Shown: positions 29,313 to 38,417, counted from the first letter of the stretch. The stretch: 39,515 nt of DNA from Eubacteriales bacterium (GCA_030536755.1 JAUNPJ010000032.1:1-39515), one strand, 5' to 3'. Notes: a model not told the origin generated them from the letters alone. Numbers and translations are program-made.

Positions 29313-30122
29313 TTATTTTACTCTTTCCACGAGATATTCTTTTGCTGACGTAGGATAAGAACTCACGATAATCGCATATGTATTTTTGCCGTTAAGACTT
29401 CCTGTCCTGAAATATCCCGTAATGTAATATGCATATCTGGAAGCATCATCATACACTCTGTAATATGCATCGATCATTCCCACAGCAGAAACTTCAATCA
29501 ACCAGTTACCTTTTTTTACAATTCTTGTTTTTACATTTGTCGCTCCGCCCTCACTCAATACTCCCGGAAGGTAGGCTTGATTGGCAAGCGGCATCGTGAT
29601 AAATTTTTTATTGATCTTATCATAAATCATAACCGGATAAACAGTCCCTTTATTCCCCGTCTGTCCAAGAAAATACAAATTCTTGGAAGTCGGATTCGTA
29701 ATTTTAATTCCAAAACTGCTTGTACCGGCATTCACAAACGTGGTGCCCGCCACACGAGCTCCTATCCACCCACTTACCGTACAAATCGGTACGGCACTGC
29801 TGAATGCTCCTTTGCTGCTTCCTCTGACGGCACGGACCTTATAATAAAACTCTCCTTTTTTCGTATCCGTACAGGAGATACTCTTTGTCGTTTTGATTTT
29901 TGCATAGCTTTTTCCTGGTACAGCGCGATATACCTGATAGGAAGTAGCTCCGCTTACCTTTTTCCAGGATATCTTTGTGACACCTTTTGTGTAGACAACC
30001 CTCAGACTTTTTACCTGTCCGACACTCGCCGCCATAACGGGCGTAGTTTTCACGGTCAGAATCGTACACGCCAACAGCATTGTCATAACCAAGCAGGTTA
30101 TTTTCTTTTTCCATTGCTTCAT
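29313..30122 (-). CDS. Secreted protein with fibronectin type III-like domain
   Basis: The 269-residue product starts with a Lys-rich n-region and a hydrophobic stretch (CLVMTMLLACTILTV) ending near VMAAS, a clear Sec signal peptide. Residues about 35-110 look like an FN3 module (VKSLRVVYTKGVTKISWKK, YQVYRAVPG, YYKVRAVRG). The remaining 150 residues form an unrecognised, probably beta-rich domain. No cell-wall anchor or LysM is visible. Start: the ATG at 30122 is six bases after GAGAGGG, while the ATG two codons earlier abuts that site. Function unknown; adhesion or surface binding is possible. Confidence 0.8.
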   Translation of the reverse strand: MKQWKKKITCLVMTMLLACTILTVKTTPVMAASVGQVKSLRVVYTKGVTKISWKKVSGATSYQVYRAVPGKSYAKIKTTKSISCTDTKKGEFYYKVRAVRGSSKGAFSSAVPICTVSGWIGARVAGTTFVNAGTSSFGIKITNPTSKNLYFLGQTGNKGTVYPVMIYDKINKKFITMPLANQAYLPGVLSEGGATNVKTRIVKKGNWLIEVSAVGMIDAYYRVYDDASRYAYYITGYFRTGSLNGKNTYAIIVSSYPTSAKEYLVERVK

Positions 30123-30199
30123 ATACATCCCTCTCTTCCTTCTGTTCTTTTACGGATGATTTCGCATGAAAATACGAAATCGCAATGATTGATAAGAAT

Positions 30200-30228
30200 A
30201 TTATAAAATAGCCCCAACGCCAAAGCAA
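30200..30228 (-). promoter_or_regulatory. Candidate promoter of the secreted FN3-like gene
   Basis: Minus strand TTGCTT (30223-30228), 17 bases, TATAAT (30200-30205). It is divergent from the regulator promoter that follows. Confidence 0.6.
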
Positions 30229-30269
30229 TTTTATTTCCAAAGTGTCCATGACAATTCAGAAATTTAAGA

Positions 30270-30298
30270 TTCAAAATATGCAAAAAATATACTATAAT
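30270..30298 (+). promoter_or_regulatory. Candidate promoter of the large HTH regulator
   Basis: TTCAAA (30270-30275), 17 bases, TATAAT (30293-30298), 27 bases ahead of the start codon. Confidence 0.55.
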
Positions 30299-30325
30299 AG
30301 AATAAAATCAGGAAGGAGAAAAGGA

Positions 30326-32062
30326 ATGAGTTTTAGCAGCCTATTGAACCAATATATAACAAAGATGAATTGCACAGCCAAAGAATTGTCAGAAAAAACT
30401 GGTCTTTCCACTGCCACCCTGAGCAGGTACCGTTCGGGAGAACGTATACCTGACTCCGAACAACTACATAAGCTGCTTACAGGAATTGCCGCCCTGGCAC
30501 TGGAAAAGCAGATCAAAGAAATTTCTCCGGAAAGCATTCATGCCGATTTCAGACCATTCATAGAAAAAAATACTTTTGATTACGAACACTTTACCGCTAA
30601 TTTAAATGCACTTATTTTAGTTCTGGATATCAGTATGTCCAAACTTGCCAGAGCATTAAATTTTGACCCTTCCTATCTCTCGCGCATTCGTCTTGGTCAG
30701 AGAAATCCTGCCAATTATGAAGAACTGATTGACGGAATCTGCAGATATGTCACTCGTACCTACAATTATGATGAGAAAAAAGCTGGGATTGCCGAGTTGA
30801 TCGGCTGTCATCCAAACGATATTCTCTCAGAAAGCAGCTGCTTTTCTATGCTGCGCGAATGGCTGGGGAATGGAACTGCCACCACACAAAACTACATGAA
30901 TGACTTTTTGACAAAGTTGGATGAGTTTAACCTGGAAGAATATATCCGCGCCATTCATTTTGATGAATTAAAGGTTCCTCCCTCTGCACCATTTCAGCTT
31001 CCCACCACAAAAACTTATTATGGAGTAGAAGCCATGAAGCAGGGAGAACTTGATTTTTTCAAATCCACGGTCCTTTCCAAATCCACAAAACCAGTTTTTA
31101 TGTGCAGTGATATGCCGATGGAGGATATGGCAAAAGACTTGGATTTCGGCAAAAAATGGATGTTTGCCATTTCCATGACACTCAAAAAAGGACTCCATCT
31201 CAATATGATACATAACATTGACCGCCCCTTTAAAGAAATGATGCTGGGGCTTGAGAGCTGGATTCCTCTTTATATGACCGGACAGGTATCGCCCTATTAT
31301 CTAAAGGGAACACACAACAGCGTATACAACCATTTTCATTACGTTTCCGGTCAGGTTGCCCTGGTCGGTGAATGTATACAGGGATTCCATAATGAAGGGA
31401 AATATTATCTGACGAAAAACAAAGAAGAAGTGGCTTATTATCAGAAAAAGGCATCTCGCCTTCTGGGAAAAGCGAAGCCTCTGATGGAAATTTATCTTCG
31501 TGATTCCGAAAGCACTTATCATGCTTTTTTAAATGCAGATGCACATACAGAGGGCACACGGCATAACATCCTTTCCTCTCTGCCTGTTTATACTTTGCCG
31601 GAAGAGTTACTGAGAGAAATTCTCAAACGCCATTCTGTTTCCGAAACGGATAGCAAACATTTGATCAGATTTGTAAACAAACAGAAGACGCTGGCAGAAA
31701 CTATTGTTCAAAGCAACCACATTCTTGATGACATTCCGCTGCTGACACCGGAAGAGTTTGAAAAACATCCAATGGCATTGTCTCTGTCAGGCGCATTTTA
31801 TGAAAAAGAACTTCTCTATACTTATGAGGAATATAGCGTACACCTGGAAGCAACAAAACAATTTGAGAAAAGCCATACCAACTATCATTTAGAACTGAAC
31901 AACACACACGCTTTTCGCAATATTCAAATACAAATACATAAAGGAAAATGGGCGATGGTTTCCAAAACCAAAACGCCCACCATTCACTTTGTCATTCGGC
32001 ATTCGAAAATGCTGAACGCCTTTGAAAATTTCATTGCACCAGTGATAGAACCAGAAGATTAA
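30326..32062 (+). CDS. Large orphan XRE-type regulator with two helix-turn-helix regions (578 aa)
   Basis: The first 60 residues are a Cro/C1-type HTH (CTAKELSEKTGLSTATLSRYR), and residues about 95-150 hold a second HTH-like repeat (SKLARALNFDPSYLSRIRLGQ). The remaining 400 residues match no domain I recognise; they lack membrane segments and ATPase motifs. GGAAGGAG precedes ATG at 30326, and upstream in-frame ATGs have no ribosome site. It is the only plus-strand gene in its area and converges on cardiolipin synthase with seven bases between. From memory, similar proteins occur as multiple paralogues in Lachnospiraceae. Targets unknown. Confidence 0.82.
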   Translation: MSFSSLLNQYITKMNCTAKELSEKTGLSTATLSRYRSGERIPDSEQLHKLLTGIAALALEKQIKEISPESIHADFRPFIEKNTFDYEHFTANLNALILVLDISMSKLARALNFDPSYLSRIRLGQRNPANYEELIDGICRYVTRTYNYDEKKAGIAELIGCHPNDILSESSCFSMLREWLGNGTATTQNYMNDFLTKLDEFNLEEYIRAIHFDELKVPPSAPFQLPTTKTYYGVEAMKQGELDFFKSTVLSKSTKPVFMCSDMPMEDMAKDLDFGKKWMFAISMTLKKGLHLNMIHNIDRPFKEMMLGLESWIPLYMTGQVSPYYLKGTHNSVYNHFHYVSGQVALVGECIQGFHNEGKYYLTKNKEEVAYYQKKASRLLGKAKPLMEIYLRDSESTYHAFLNADAHTEGTRHNILSSLPVYTLPEELLREILKRHSVSETDSKHLIRFVNKQKTLAETIVQSNHILDDIPLLTPEEFEKHPMALSLSGAFYEKELLYTYEEYSVHLEATKQFEKSHTNYHLELNNTHAFRNIQIQIHKGKWAMVSKTKTPTIHFVIRHSKMLNAFENFIAPVIEPED

Positions 32063-32069
32063 TTGGATC

Positions 32070-33644
32070 TTACATCAGCGGAGCAATGGTTTTCAGCACA
32101 AAACCGGCTGCTTTTCTGGTCCATTTCTCTTTTCGTATGGTTTCCGGTGTTACTTTGCGGCATTTTTCCAGCGTAGACTGGAAATCCGCTTCGATTTCCG
32201 GAATACAGTCGACTTCATACATATAGGTTGCACATTCAAAATGATGATACAGGCTGCGATAATCCAGATTAATGGTTCCCACTACAGCCTCACGGCCATC
32301 ACTGACAAATACTTTGGCATGCACAAACCCGGGCGTATATTCGTAAATCTGAACACCCGATTCCACCAGGGATGCATAATGTGTCTTTGCAAGCGCATAG
32401 GGAGCTGCTTTATCCGGTATGCCTGGCAGAATCAGACAAACCTCCACGCCTCTCTCCGCTGCAAACTTCAGAGCCGTCTCCATCTCGCCATCTAAAATGA
32501 GATACGGTGACATGATATGTACATACTTTTCGGCCCTGTTCAAAATATCCATATATACCCGCTCGCCTACTTTATCCTGATCCAACGGACAGTCTCCATA
32601 AGGAATCACATAACCGGCAGTCTTTTGAGGAGCCAGAGTCGGATAAGCCAAAAACTTATCAAACTCCGATCTCTTCTCGTCAATATTCCACATCTGGAGA
32701 AACATCAGGGTAAAGCTTTTGACTGCCTCTCCTTTGAGCATTACAGCTGTATCCTTCCAGTGACCATATCTCTCAATATGGTTGATGTACTCATCTGCCA
32801 GATTGACACCGCCATTAAAAGCAGTGTGACCATCGATCACAAGAATTTTCCTGTGATCACGATAGTTATAATGTGTTGATACAAAAGGCGTCACCGGAGA
32901 AAACATTTTGCACTTGATTCCCAGCTTCTGCAGCCGCTTGGGATAATCATGCGGCAGTGTAGAAAATTCACAGGTACCGTCATACATGACACGAACATCC
33001 ACACCTTCTTTTACCTTTTGTGCAAGGATTTCCAGCACCTTCCCCCACATCATTCCCTCATCAATAATGAAATATTCCAGAAATATAAAATGTCTGGCTT
33101 CTTTCAGCTGATGAAGCATTTCCTCCCACTTATTTTCTCCAAGAGGAAAGTAGGTTACCGATGTCTGGTCATACACCGGAAAACAACCGGATCGATGCAT
33201 ATAATGTGCCAGAGCTACTGCTCCGGAATTCTCATTGCGAAATTTCTCCAGGATCTCCTCTGACTGAGGAATACTCTCTTTTGTCTGAGAAATCAATTGA
33301 TTCAGCCTTGCCTTCAAAGCCCGGTTGCCAAGATTGCTCTGTGTATACCAAAACAGCAGCGCCCCAAATACCGGCATCAACATGATTACAATCAGCCACG
33401 TAATCTTTGCTGTAGGATCAATACTGCTGTTTAGAAGATACAATACCATACCAACGGTAAACAGAATCGTTCCACCAAAAATATGCGGCAGAAAATTTTC
33501 AAACCAGCGAAACACTCCAAACAACAAAAAAATCTGAACGATCAACAGCAGTAATATGAGCCCCATCCGGCTAAATATGGCGTGTATGATTCCTTTCTGC
33601 CCTTTTTTCAGCAAGGACAATCCTATATTTTCTTCATTTTCCAT
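32070..33644 (-). CDS. cls: Cardiolipin synthase
   Basis: The enzyme condenses two phosphatidylglycerols into cardiolipin at the membrane. The 524-residue protein has two N-terminal membrane helices (residues 25-90) and two phospholipase D HKD motifs, HRKILVID and HAKVFVSD, each followed by the conserved Gly/Asn segment (FNGGVN and VGTINLD). Length fits bacterial ClsA-type enzymes. It follows the XRE/cupin gene by 26 bases and probably shares its transcript. Confidence 0.95.
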   Translation of the reverse strand: MENEENIGLSLLKKGQKGIIHAIFSRMGLILLLLIVQIFLLFGVFRWFENFLPHIFGGTILFTVGMVLYLLNSSIDPTAKITWLIVIMLMPVFGALLFWYTQSNLGNRALKARLNQLISQTKESIPQSEEILEKFRNENSGAVALAHYMHRSGCFPVYDQTSVTYFPLGENKWEEMLHQLKEARHFIFLEYFIIDEGMMWGKVLEILAQKVKEGVDVRVMYDGTCEFSTLPHDYPKRLQKLGIKCKMFSPVTPFVSTHYNYRDHRKILVIDGHTAFNGGVNLADEYINHIERYGHWKDTAVMLKGEAVKSFTLMFLQMWNIDEKRSEFDKFLAYPTLAPQKTAGYVIPYGDCPLDQDKVGERVYMDILNRAEKYVHIMSPYLILDGEMETALKFAAERGVEVCLILPGIPDKAAPYALAKTHYASLVESGVQIYEYTPGFVHAKVFVSDGREAVVGTINLDYRSLYHHFECATYMYEVDCIPEIEADFQSTLEKCRKVTPETIRKEKWTRKAAGFVLKTIAPLM

Positions 33645-33670
33645 TTGTCTGCACCTTTCCTGTTCTATTT

Positions 33671-34222
33671 TTAATAAGCTACGAAAAAGGTCATGAAACT
33701 GACCGGTTGCTCCGTATCATTCACATATCGGTGCTCTCTGTCCGATTCAAAGCGAAATACTTCTTCCGTAGAAATCCGATAAGAACTGTCTCCAACTTCC
33801 ATCAAGAGTTCTCCCTCTCGAACGGAAATATACTCCCTTGTCTTTTCACCATGGCTTCCGCTTACATATACTCCATGCGGTTCAATATCTATTCTGTATA
33901 TTTCTACCACATGATTATCCTCAATGGGAAAGCAGGTCCACACCTTATACTGTCCCGGCACATCTTTGGTCGGCTCTGTTTTTGTGACCTCCACAAGAAA
34001 GCTGTCCATAGGTGGTGTGCGGATCAAATCGTCAAACTCGATTCGAAGACCGCTGATGATCTTCCCCAGCGTTCCAATCGAAGGATTACCGGTTCCTTTT
34101 TCAATCTGTGCAAGCATACTTTTGCTGACCCCGGTCTGTTCCGCCACTACGTCAAGGCTCATTCCCTTGGACTTTCGAATCCGATTTAAATTTGCAGCGA
34201 TATTATGAGATAAATAATCCAA
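33671..34222 (-). CDS. XRE family regulator with cupin sensor domain
   Basis: The 183-residue protein has a Cro/C1 HTH (residues 1-65, MSLDVVAEQTGVSKSMLAQIEKG) and a C-terminal cupin (about 105-180) that binds a small ligand, the PuuR/SutR-type layout. The start is TTG at 34222 behind AGGGGGTGG; the nearby ATG is out of frame. It heads a two-gene unit with cardiolipin synthase. Ligand unknown. Confidence 0.87.
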   Translation of the reverse strand: MDYLSHNIAANLNRIRKSKGMSLDVVAEQTGVSKSMLAQIEKGTGNPSIGTLGKIISGLRIEFDDLIRTPPMDSFLVEVTKTEPTKDVPGQYKVWTCFPIEDNHVVEIYRIDIEPHGVYVSGSHGEKTREYISVREGELLMEVGDSSYRISTEEVFRFESDREHRYVNDTEQPVSFMTFFVAY

Positions 34223-34243
34223 ACAACCACCCCCTGCATGTAT

Positions 34244-34273
34244 AAAAAGACGCTTACGGAACTGGTAAACGCC
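34244..34273 (-). terminator. Terminator-like hairpin in the leader of the XRE/cupin gene
   Basis: On the minus strand GGCGTTTAC (34265-34273) pairs with GTAAGCGTC (34249-34257), nine pairs including wobbles, then five T. It lies between promoter and start codon, within a leader of only about 75 bases, so transcripts may end early. No plus-strand gene ends here. Confidence 0.45.
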
Positions 34274-34302
34274 TTCGTCACAAAGTTATTTTAATGAAAT
34301 TT

Positions 34303-34331
34303 AGTATACCTTTCACCTGATATTTTGTCAA
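34303..34331 (-). promoter_or_regulatory. Promoter of the XRE/cupin-cls unit
   Basis: Minus strand TTGACA (34326-34331), 17 bases, TATACT (34303-34308). Confidence 0.75.
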
Positions 34332-34431
34332 TTACCATCTGATTGTGATACTTATGTTTTTTCCAAATATCTTTTTTGTATATTTTTGTTAACATTGGTT
34401 ATCCTCTTATTATGAACAGGAGGAATCCATT

Positions 34432-34632
34432 ATGAAATTTTTAAATTGTTTTGCTTTAACTGTTACGATCATAGGAGCAGTCAACTGGGGACTCATCGGA
34501 TTTTTTCAATTTAATCTTGTTTCTTTTCTTTTCGGCAACATGACCTGGCTTTCGAGAATCATCTACGGATTAGTCGGTCTTTGCGGTCTTTACATGATTA
34601 AATTTTATGGTCCCTCTCTGGAGGAAGAGTAA
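34432..34632 (+). CDS. DUF378 family small membrane protein
   Basis: A 66-residue protein with two hydrophobic helices around residues 5-25 and 40-58 and the DUF378 features AVNWGLIG and IIYGLVGLCGLY. AGGAGG lies eight bases before the ATG. It has its own strong terminator and is a monocistron divergent from the XRE/cupin gene. The family's role is unknown. Confidence 0.88.
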   Translation: MKFLNCFALTVTIIGAVNWGLIGFFQFNLVSFLFGNMTWLSRIIYGLVGLCGLYMIKFYGPSLEEE

Positions 34633-34640
34633 TCCACTTA

Positions 34641-34678
34641 AAAGATACCGGGCGAAAACCTTCTCCCGGTATCTTTTT
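34641..34678 (+). terminator. Terminator of the DUF378 gene
   Basis: Perfect arms AGATACCGGG (34643-34652) and CCCGGTATCT (34665-34674) followed by T on the plus strand, nine bases after the stop codon. Confidence 0.9.
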
Positions 34679-34684
34679 ATTATT

Positions 34685-34704
34685 GGTTCAAAAACATAGT
34701 CTTG
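34685..34704. repeat. 20-base direct repeat, first copy
   Basis: The 20 bases starting GGTTCAAAAACATAG recur exactly at 38461-38480, where they encode the end of the HD-domain protein. Here they lie just past the decayed FGGY kinase. A perfect hairpin, AACGTTGGG with CCCAACGTT (34710-34733), follows at once. Confidence 0.7.
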
Positions 34705-34719
34705 AGGACAACGTTGGGG

Positions 34720-35785
34720 TTAGACCCAACGTTCGCACATGAGTGGTCTGACTGCCTGATATACATTTTGATATTTTTCATAGATTCTCATATACTTTTC
34801 ATGCATTGCCGATCTTGGTTCATAAGTTTTCATTTCTTGCACCATATGAACTGCGGCATCCTGCAGATCATGAAAAAGTCCTATCGCAATTCCAGTAAGC
34901 ATAGCACTTCCTACCGTTCCCGCATCTACAGTTTTCAATGCAACCATAGGCACATTCAGCATATCTGCCTTCATCTGCATCCATTCTTCAGAATGGGCTC
35001 CACCGCCGGTGGCGTGGATTTTTCCAAACCGGATTCCTGAACCCTGAAGTGCCTGCAAAATGAGGCAGCACCAGAAGCCCACTTGGAATCTCTTCTTCTT
35101 TCTGAGACGCATAAGCCTGTTCCAGATACTCATTGACAGAAATCCCCTGTTCTTTCGCCAACTCCATTTCTTTTTTTGCCAGTGTCTCCGTACACCACTG
35201 CATCAGGGCTCCCCCAGTGTAGGAAAATGCATATGCCACATATTTTCCCGGTATTACGTAAGGCACTACGGAAAAATATCCCTGATACATCACGTTGATG
35301 TCCGGTATCTGATCGTACACCGGAGTAAGGCATTCTACTGTTCCTGCCCCATCCACGGCTACAGAGCCGTCAAAAGCACCTGCTCCTACAGCTGCTGATA
35401 CCTGATCGTGACTCACAGAAACTACTTTTGTATCCCGGCCAAGTCCCGTCTTCTGTACTGCTGCCAGACTGACCGTCCCGGCAACAGTTCCGGTCGGTAC
35501 CGGCTTTGCCATCAGCCCCATATCAATTCCTGCCGCCTCATCCACACAGACAAAAGTTTCTCCAAAGCTGGTAACACCGATTCCTGCAATATCAGGATAC
35601 TTTTTTGCCATCTCATGAATACATGCATATACGCCTTCCATGATTACTGATACATCCACCTCATGTCCGCCTACAGCACGTTTCACCGGATAATCACGAT
35701 ATGCTTTATCCAGATATATCCCTTGTTCATCAAAAACAGTACATTTACAGCCGGTTGTTCCTATATCCAATCCCACAATTTTCAT
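34720..35785 (-). pseudogene. Decayed FGGY carbohydrate kinase (xylulokinase-like)
   Basis: The N-terminal frame (35785 down to about 34988) starts MKIVGLDIGTTGCK and shows SHDQVSAAVGAG, but FVCVDE jumps straight to GIDMGLMAKPVPTG, losing roughly 100 residues of the first domain. After LPHFAG another segment is missing and the frame shifts; the C-terminal frame resumes with GKIHATGGGAHSEEW and VDAGTVGSAM (to 34720). Intact relatives are near 490-500 residues. Two deletions plus a frameshift make it non-functional. ATG at 35785 has GAGGGA upstream. It follows the isomerase remnant by 13 bases, the skeleton of one operon. Confidence 0.88.
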
Positions 35786-35798
35786 AGTCATTCCCTCA

Positions 35799-36455
35799 TT
35801 AATCAATGTCAACCCACTCGTATCCGAGATATGTCGTAAATGCCTCTTTTAAGATTTCTTTCATATGCCCTACACCTACGCAGGTGTGATGCTTAAAGCC
35901 GCCTTTAGCCAGTTTAATCATTTTATCCTGCATGTTATCGATGGCGCAAACTCCTGCGCATCCGAAATATGCCTCTTCGATTGGGTCATCGGTGAATTCT
36001 GCTTCGCTGGCATACATAACCACCTTCCCATCTACGGTTAAGCAGTTGGAAATAGTAGTTTTCATTGGGCGAATGCGTCCTTCATTGGTTCCCCATCCGG
36101 ATCCCGGATCACCTTTTGCAAACATCTTATGCTCGGTAACCGTTCCTTTTTCCGTCATGAGACTCTGTGCAGTCGATCCACAGTGGAACAGGATTACCTT
36201 GTTCTCATCATCTCCGTAGTTATTGTTCCAGTCAAGGACAGCAGTAGGCTGCTCGCTGGCGAGTGCCATTGCCCTCATGGATATAGCAGAAGTCAGGTCA
36301 ATTTCACATGAGGTCACGATACCGCGATCATTCAACTCAGAAAGGAGTACACATGGACATACACGAAGGATTGTTTCCATCTCATTCCAGCAGCGAATTG
36401 CCAAAGCATCCAGATGATACTCTTCCACATACTCGTCAATGACAACAGAAATTCG
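35799..36455 (-). pseudogene. C-terminal remnant of an L-fucose/L-arabinose-type isomerase
   Basis: About 218 codons remain of a family usually 470-500 residues long. Recognisable parts are YHLDALAIRCWNEME, the LFHCGS and GDPGSGWGTNEGRI region, and GFKHHTCVGVGHMKE near the end. A good AGGAGG (36460-36465) is followed by an immediate stop and then open frame, so the N-terminal half was deleted right behind the original ribosome site. A GTG at 36428 could give a shorter product of 209 residues, but half the fold is gone. First gene of the decayed sugar operon. The precise sugar is unknown. Confidence 0.8.
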
Positions 36456-36534
36456 TTATCCTCCTTATCTTCTTTCTGTTATAAATACTATCCTTCTTTT
36501 TTCCTTTTTTATATAGAATCATGTTCTTTTTACT

Positions 36535-36562
36535 TTGAATTTGTTCGCAGATATGTTAAAAT
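36535..36562 (+). promoter_or_regulatory. Candidate promoter of the AraC/PocR regulator
   Basis: TTGAAT (36535-36540), 16 bases, TAAAAT (36557-36562), 28 bases before the start. Confidence 0.5.
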
Positions 36563-36590
36563 TTATAAAAGAAAAGAATGGAGATGCAAG

Positions 36591-37463
36591 ATGATATCAA
36601 CTTTCGACATTACAAAGCTGAATGCTTTGTTAAAAGATTTTTATAACCTTACACAGATTCGTATTACAATATTTGACGAGAATTTTCATGAGCTTGCTGC
36701 ATATCCGGAACATATTGCGCCTTTTTGCCAGATCATTCGCACAGATGAAACTGGCAGAAAAGAATGCCAGCAATGTGATGAAAATGCCTGCAAAATTGCT
36801 GCTAAGCGTCATTCATTGTATACTTATCGGTGCCATGCAGGGTTAACAGAAAGCATCAGCCCACTTTATATGGGAAATATCATTATCGGATATCTTCTTT
36901 TTGGCCATGTATTTGCATATAAGTCACATGAAGCTGGTTGGGAAGAAATAAAGAAAAGATGCCAGATTTACAACATCAATATGTCAGATTTACAAAAAGC
37001 CTGTTTCATGCAGCCTCTGAAAACAGAGAATTATATAACCTCTGCCTCCCATATTCTGGAAGCAGTCGCTGCATATCTATGTCTGGAACGAATGGCTTCT
37101 CTTCGCAGGCAGACACTTCCTGTTCGAATTGATGAATATATTCAATCCCACTTTACAGAGGACATCGATGCGATGCAGATTGCGCATGAATTTGGAATTG
37201 GAAAGACTCAGCTATATGAAATAGCAAATCAAAATTACGGAACCGGGATTGCTGAGCATATTCGTAATCTTCGAATTGTCAAAGCAAAAAAAATGTTATT
37301 GGAATCCGAATTACCTTTAACAGAAATCTCAGCACAATGCGGATTTAAAGACTATAATTATTTTATTACCGTTTTTAAAAAGACAGTTGGTATTCCACCC
37401 AAAAAATACAAAAATCTGATAACAAAGAGGTGGGACAGGGGACAGGTTTGTGTCCGGAAATAA
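36591..37463 (+). CDS. AraC family regulator with PocR sensor domain
   Basis: The 290-residue protein begins with a PocR ligand domain (residues 1-165; cysteine cluster CQQCDENACKIA and YRCHAGLTESISPLYMG) and ends with a double AraC HTH (about 180-280; QIAHEFGIGKTQLYEIANQN and ISAQCGFKDYNYFITVFKK). GGAGATGCAAG precedes ATG at 36591; the longer frame upstream has no site. It is divergent to the decayed isomerase-kinase operon, which it probably controlled. The last 12 or so residues (RWDRGQVCVRK) are encoded by a palindromic repeat that supplies the stop codon. Confidence 0.9.
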   Translation: MISTFDITKLNALLKDFYNLTQIRITIFDENFHELAAYPEHIAPFCQIIRTDETGRKECQQCDENACKIAAKRHSLYTYRCHAGLTESISPLYMGNIIIGYLLFGHVFAYKSHEAGWEEIKKRCQIYNINMSDLQKACFMQPLKTENYITSASHILEAVAAYLCLERMASLRRQTLPVRIDEYIQSHFTEDIDAMQIAHEFGIGKTQLYEIANQNYGTGIAEHIRNLRIVKAKKMLLESELPLTEISAQCGFKDYNYFITVFKKTVGIPPKKYKNLITKRWDRGQVCVRK

Positions 37464-37491
37464 ATCCGGACACAAACCTGTCCCCTGTCCC
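37432..37491. repeat. Perfect 27-base inverted repeat (GGGACAGGGGACAGG family)
   Basis: Arms 37432-37458 and 37465-37491 pair without mismatch around AATAAA. The first arm begins GGGACAGGGGACAGGTTTGT. No T run follows on either strand, so it is not a standard terminator, but it sits between convergent genes. A short relative is at 18991-19013. It overlaps the end of the AraC/PocR gene. Confidence 0.92.
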
Positions 37492-37562
37492 TCCCCGATA
37501 AAGCAGGAATAAGATTGCTAACAAAATCGTTTCCAGACTGCCCCCAACGTTCACATAAATCA

Positions 37563-38417
37563 TTATTTTATCCCAAAGAGCCTTTTGGCATTTTCATTCG
37601 TCACTTTTTCCACATCAGCTACATCAATTTCTTTTATTTCTGCAATTCTTGCTGCGATGTCAGGAATAATCAAGCTTGTATTTCTTGCTTTTTTCCATTG
37701 TTTTCCAGTGACATCGTCCGGTTTATCTGGTTTTACATATGGACCATCTGTTTCCAGCAAAAGATATTCAAGAGGTATGTCTCTCACACTTTCCTCCAGT
37801 TCCTTACACTCTTCCTGGAGAAGAGAACCGCCAATACCAAGCATAAGCCCAAACTCTTCTGTGTATATTTTTGCAGTCTCAATTCCACCTTTAAAGCAAT
37901 GGCAAACTCCACCGTGAATTCTTTTTTTATAACGTCTCAAGATTTTTATAGCATCTTTATCTGCAAGTCTGATATGCAAAATCAATGGAAGTTGTCTTCT
38001 ATCTGCTAAAAGAAGCTGCCAGATAAACCACATTTTTTGCCTTATGCGATGCTGTTTCATACGCTCATAATGATAATCCAGCCCCAGTTCTCCAATTGCC
38101 ACAACATGAGGATTATTCGATAACTCTTCCAGCTCTTTTCTTTTTTTCCATTTTGTCTGCGGCGCTCTTGTCGGATGAACGCCAACAGCAGCATACAAGA
38201 AATCCGGATATTTCTTTGCATACTGTAAAATCTTATCGTTTGATTCCAGCTCAATTCCCGGCTCAATACAAAATTCTACACCTGCGTCTTTTGCTGCATT
38301 CATCAATGCGTCCCTGTCTTTATCTATAATTCTGTCATCCGATTTTGACGAATCAATACATGGAACTTCTCCATCAAACAGATGATGCGTAAGATGAATA
38401 TGCGAATCCACAAACAT
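37563..38417 (-). CDS. TatD family metal-dependent hydrolase
   Basis: TatD proteins are TIM-barrel metal-dependent DNases. The 284-residue protein has the metal ligands in order: FVDSHIHL, IGELGLDYHY, LILHIR, CHCFKGG and LLETDGPYV. Length is typical or slightly above. GGAGG precedes ATG at 38417. It follows the HD gene by 29 bases and shares its transcript. Physiological substrate unproven, and this is not necessarily the main tatD of the genome. Confidence 0.92.
   Translation of the reverse strand: MFVDSHIHLTHHLFDGEVPCIDSSKSDDRIIDKDRDALMNAAKDAGVEFCIEPGIELESNDKILQYAKKYPDFLYAAVGVHPTRAPQTKWKKRKELEELSNNPHVVAIGELGLDYHYERMKQHRIRQKMWFIWQLLLADRRQLPLILHIRLADKDAIKILRRYKKRIHGGVCHCFKGGIETAKIYTEEFGLMLGIGGSLLQEECKELEESVRDIPLEYLLLETDGPYVKPDKPDDVTGKQWKKARNTSLIIPDIAARIAEIKEIDVADVEKVTNENAKRLFGIK

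Noticed and set aside
29839-30249. Open frame of 136 codons upstream of the secreted FN3-like gene
   Set aside because: It overlaps the signal-peptide gene in another frame, covers its promoter and has no ribosome site or recognisable protein.
37432-37491. Standard intrinsic terminator for convergent genes
   Set aside because: Neither strand has a T run after the stem; length and perfection point to a repeat element instead.
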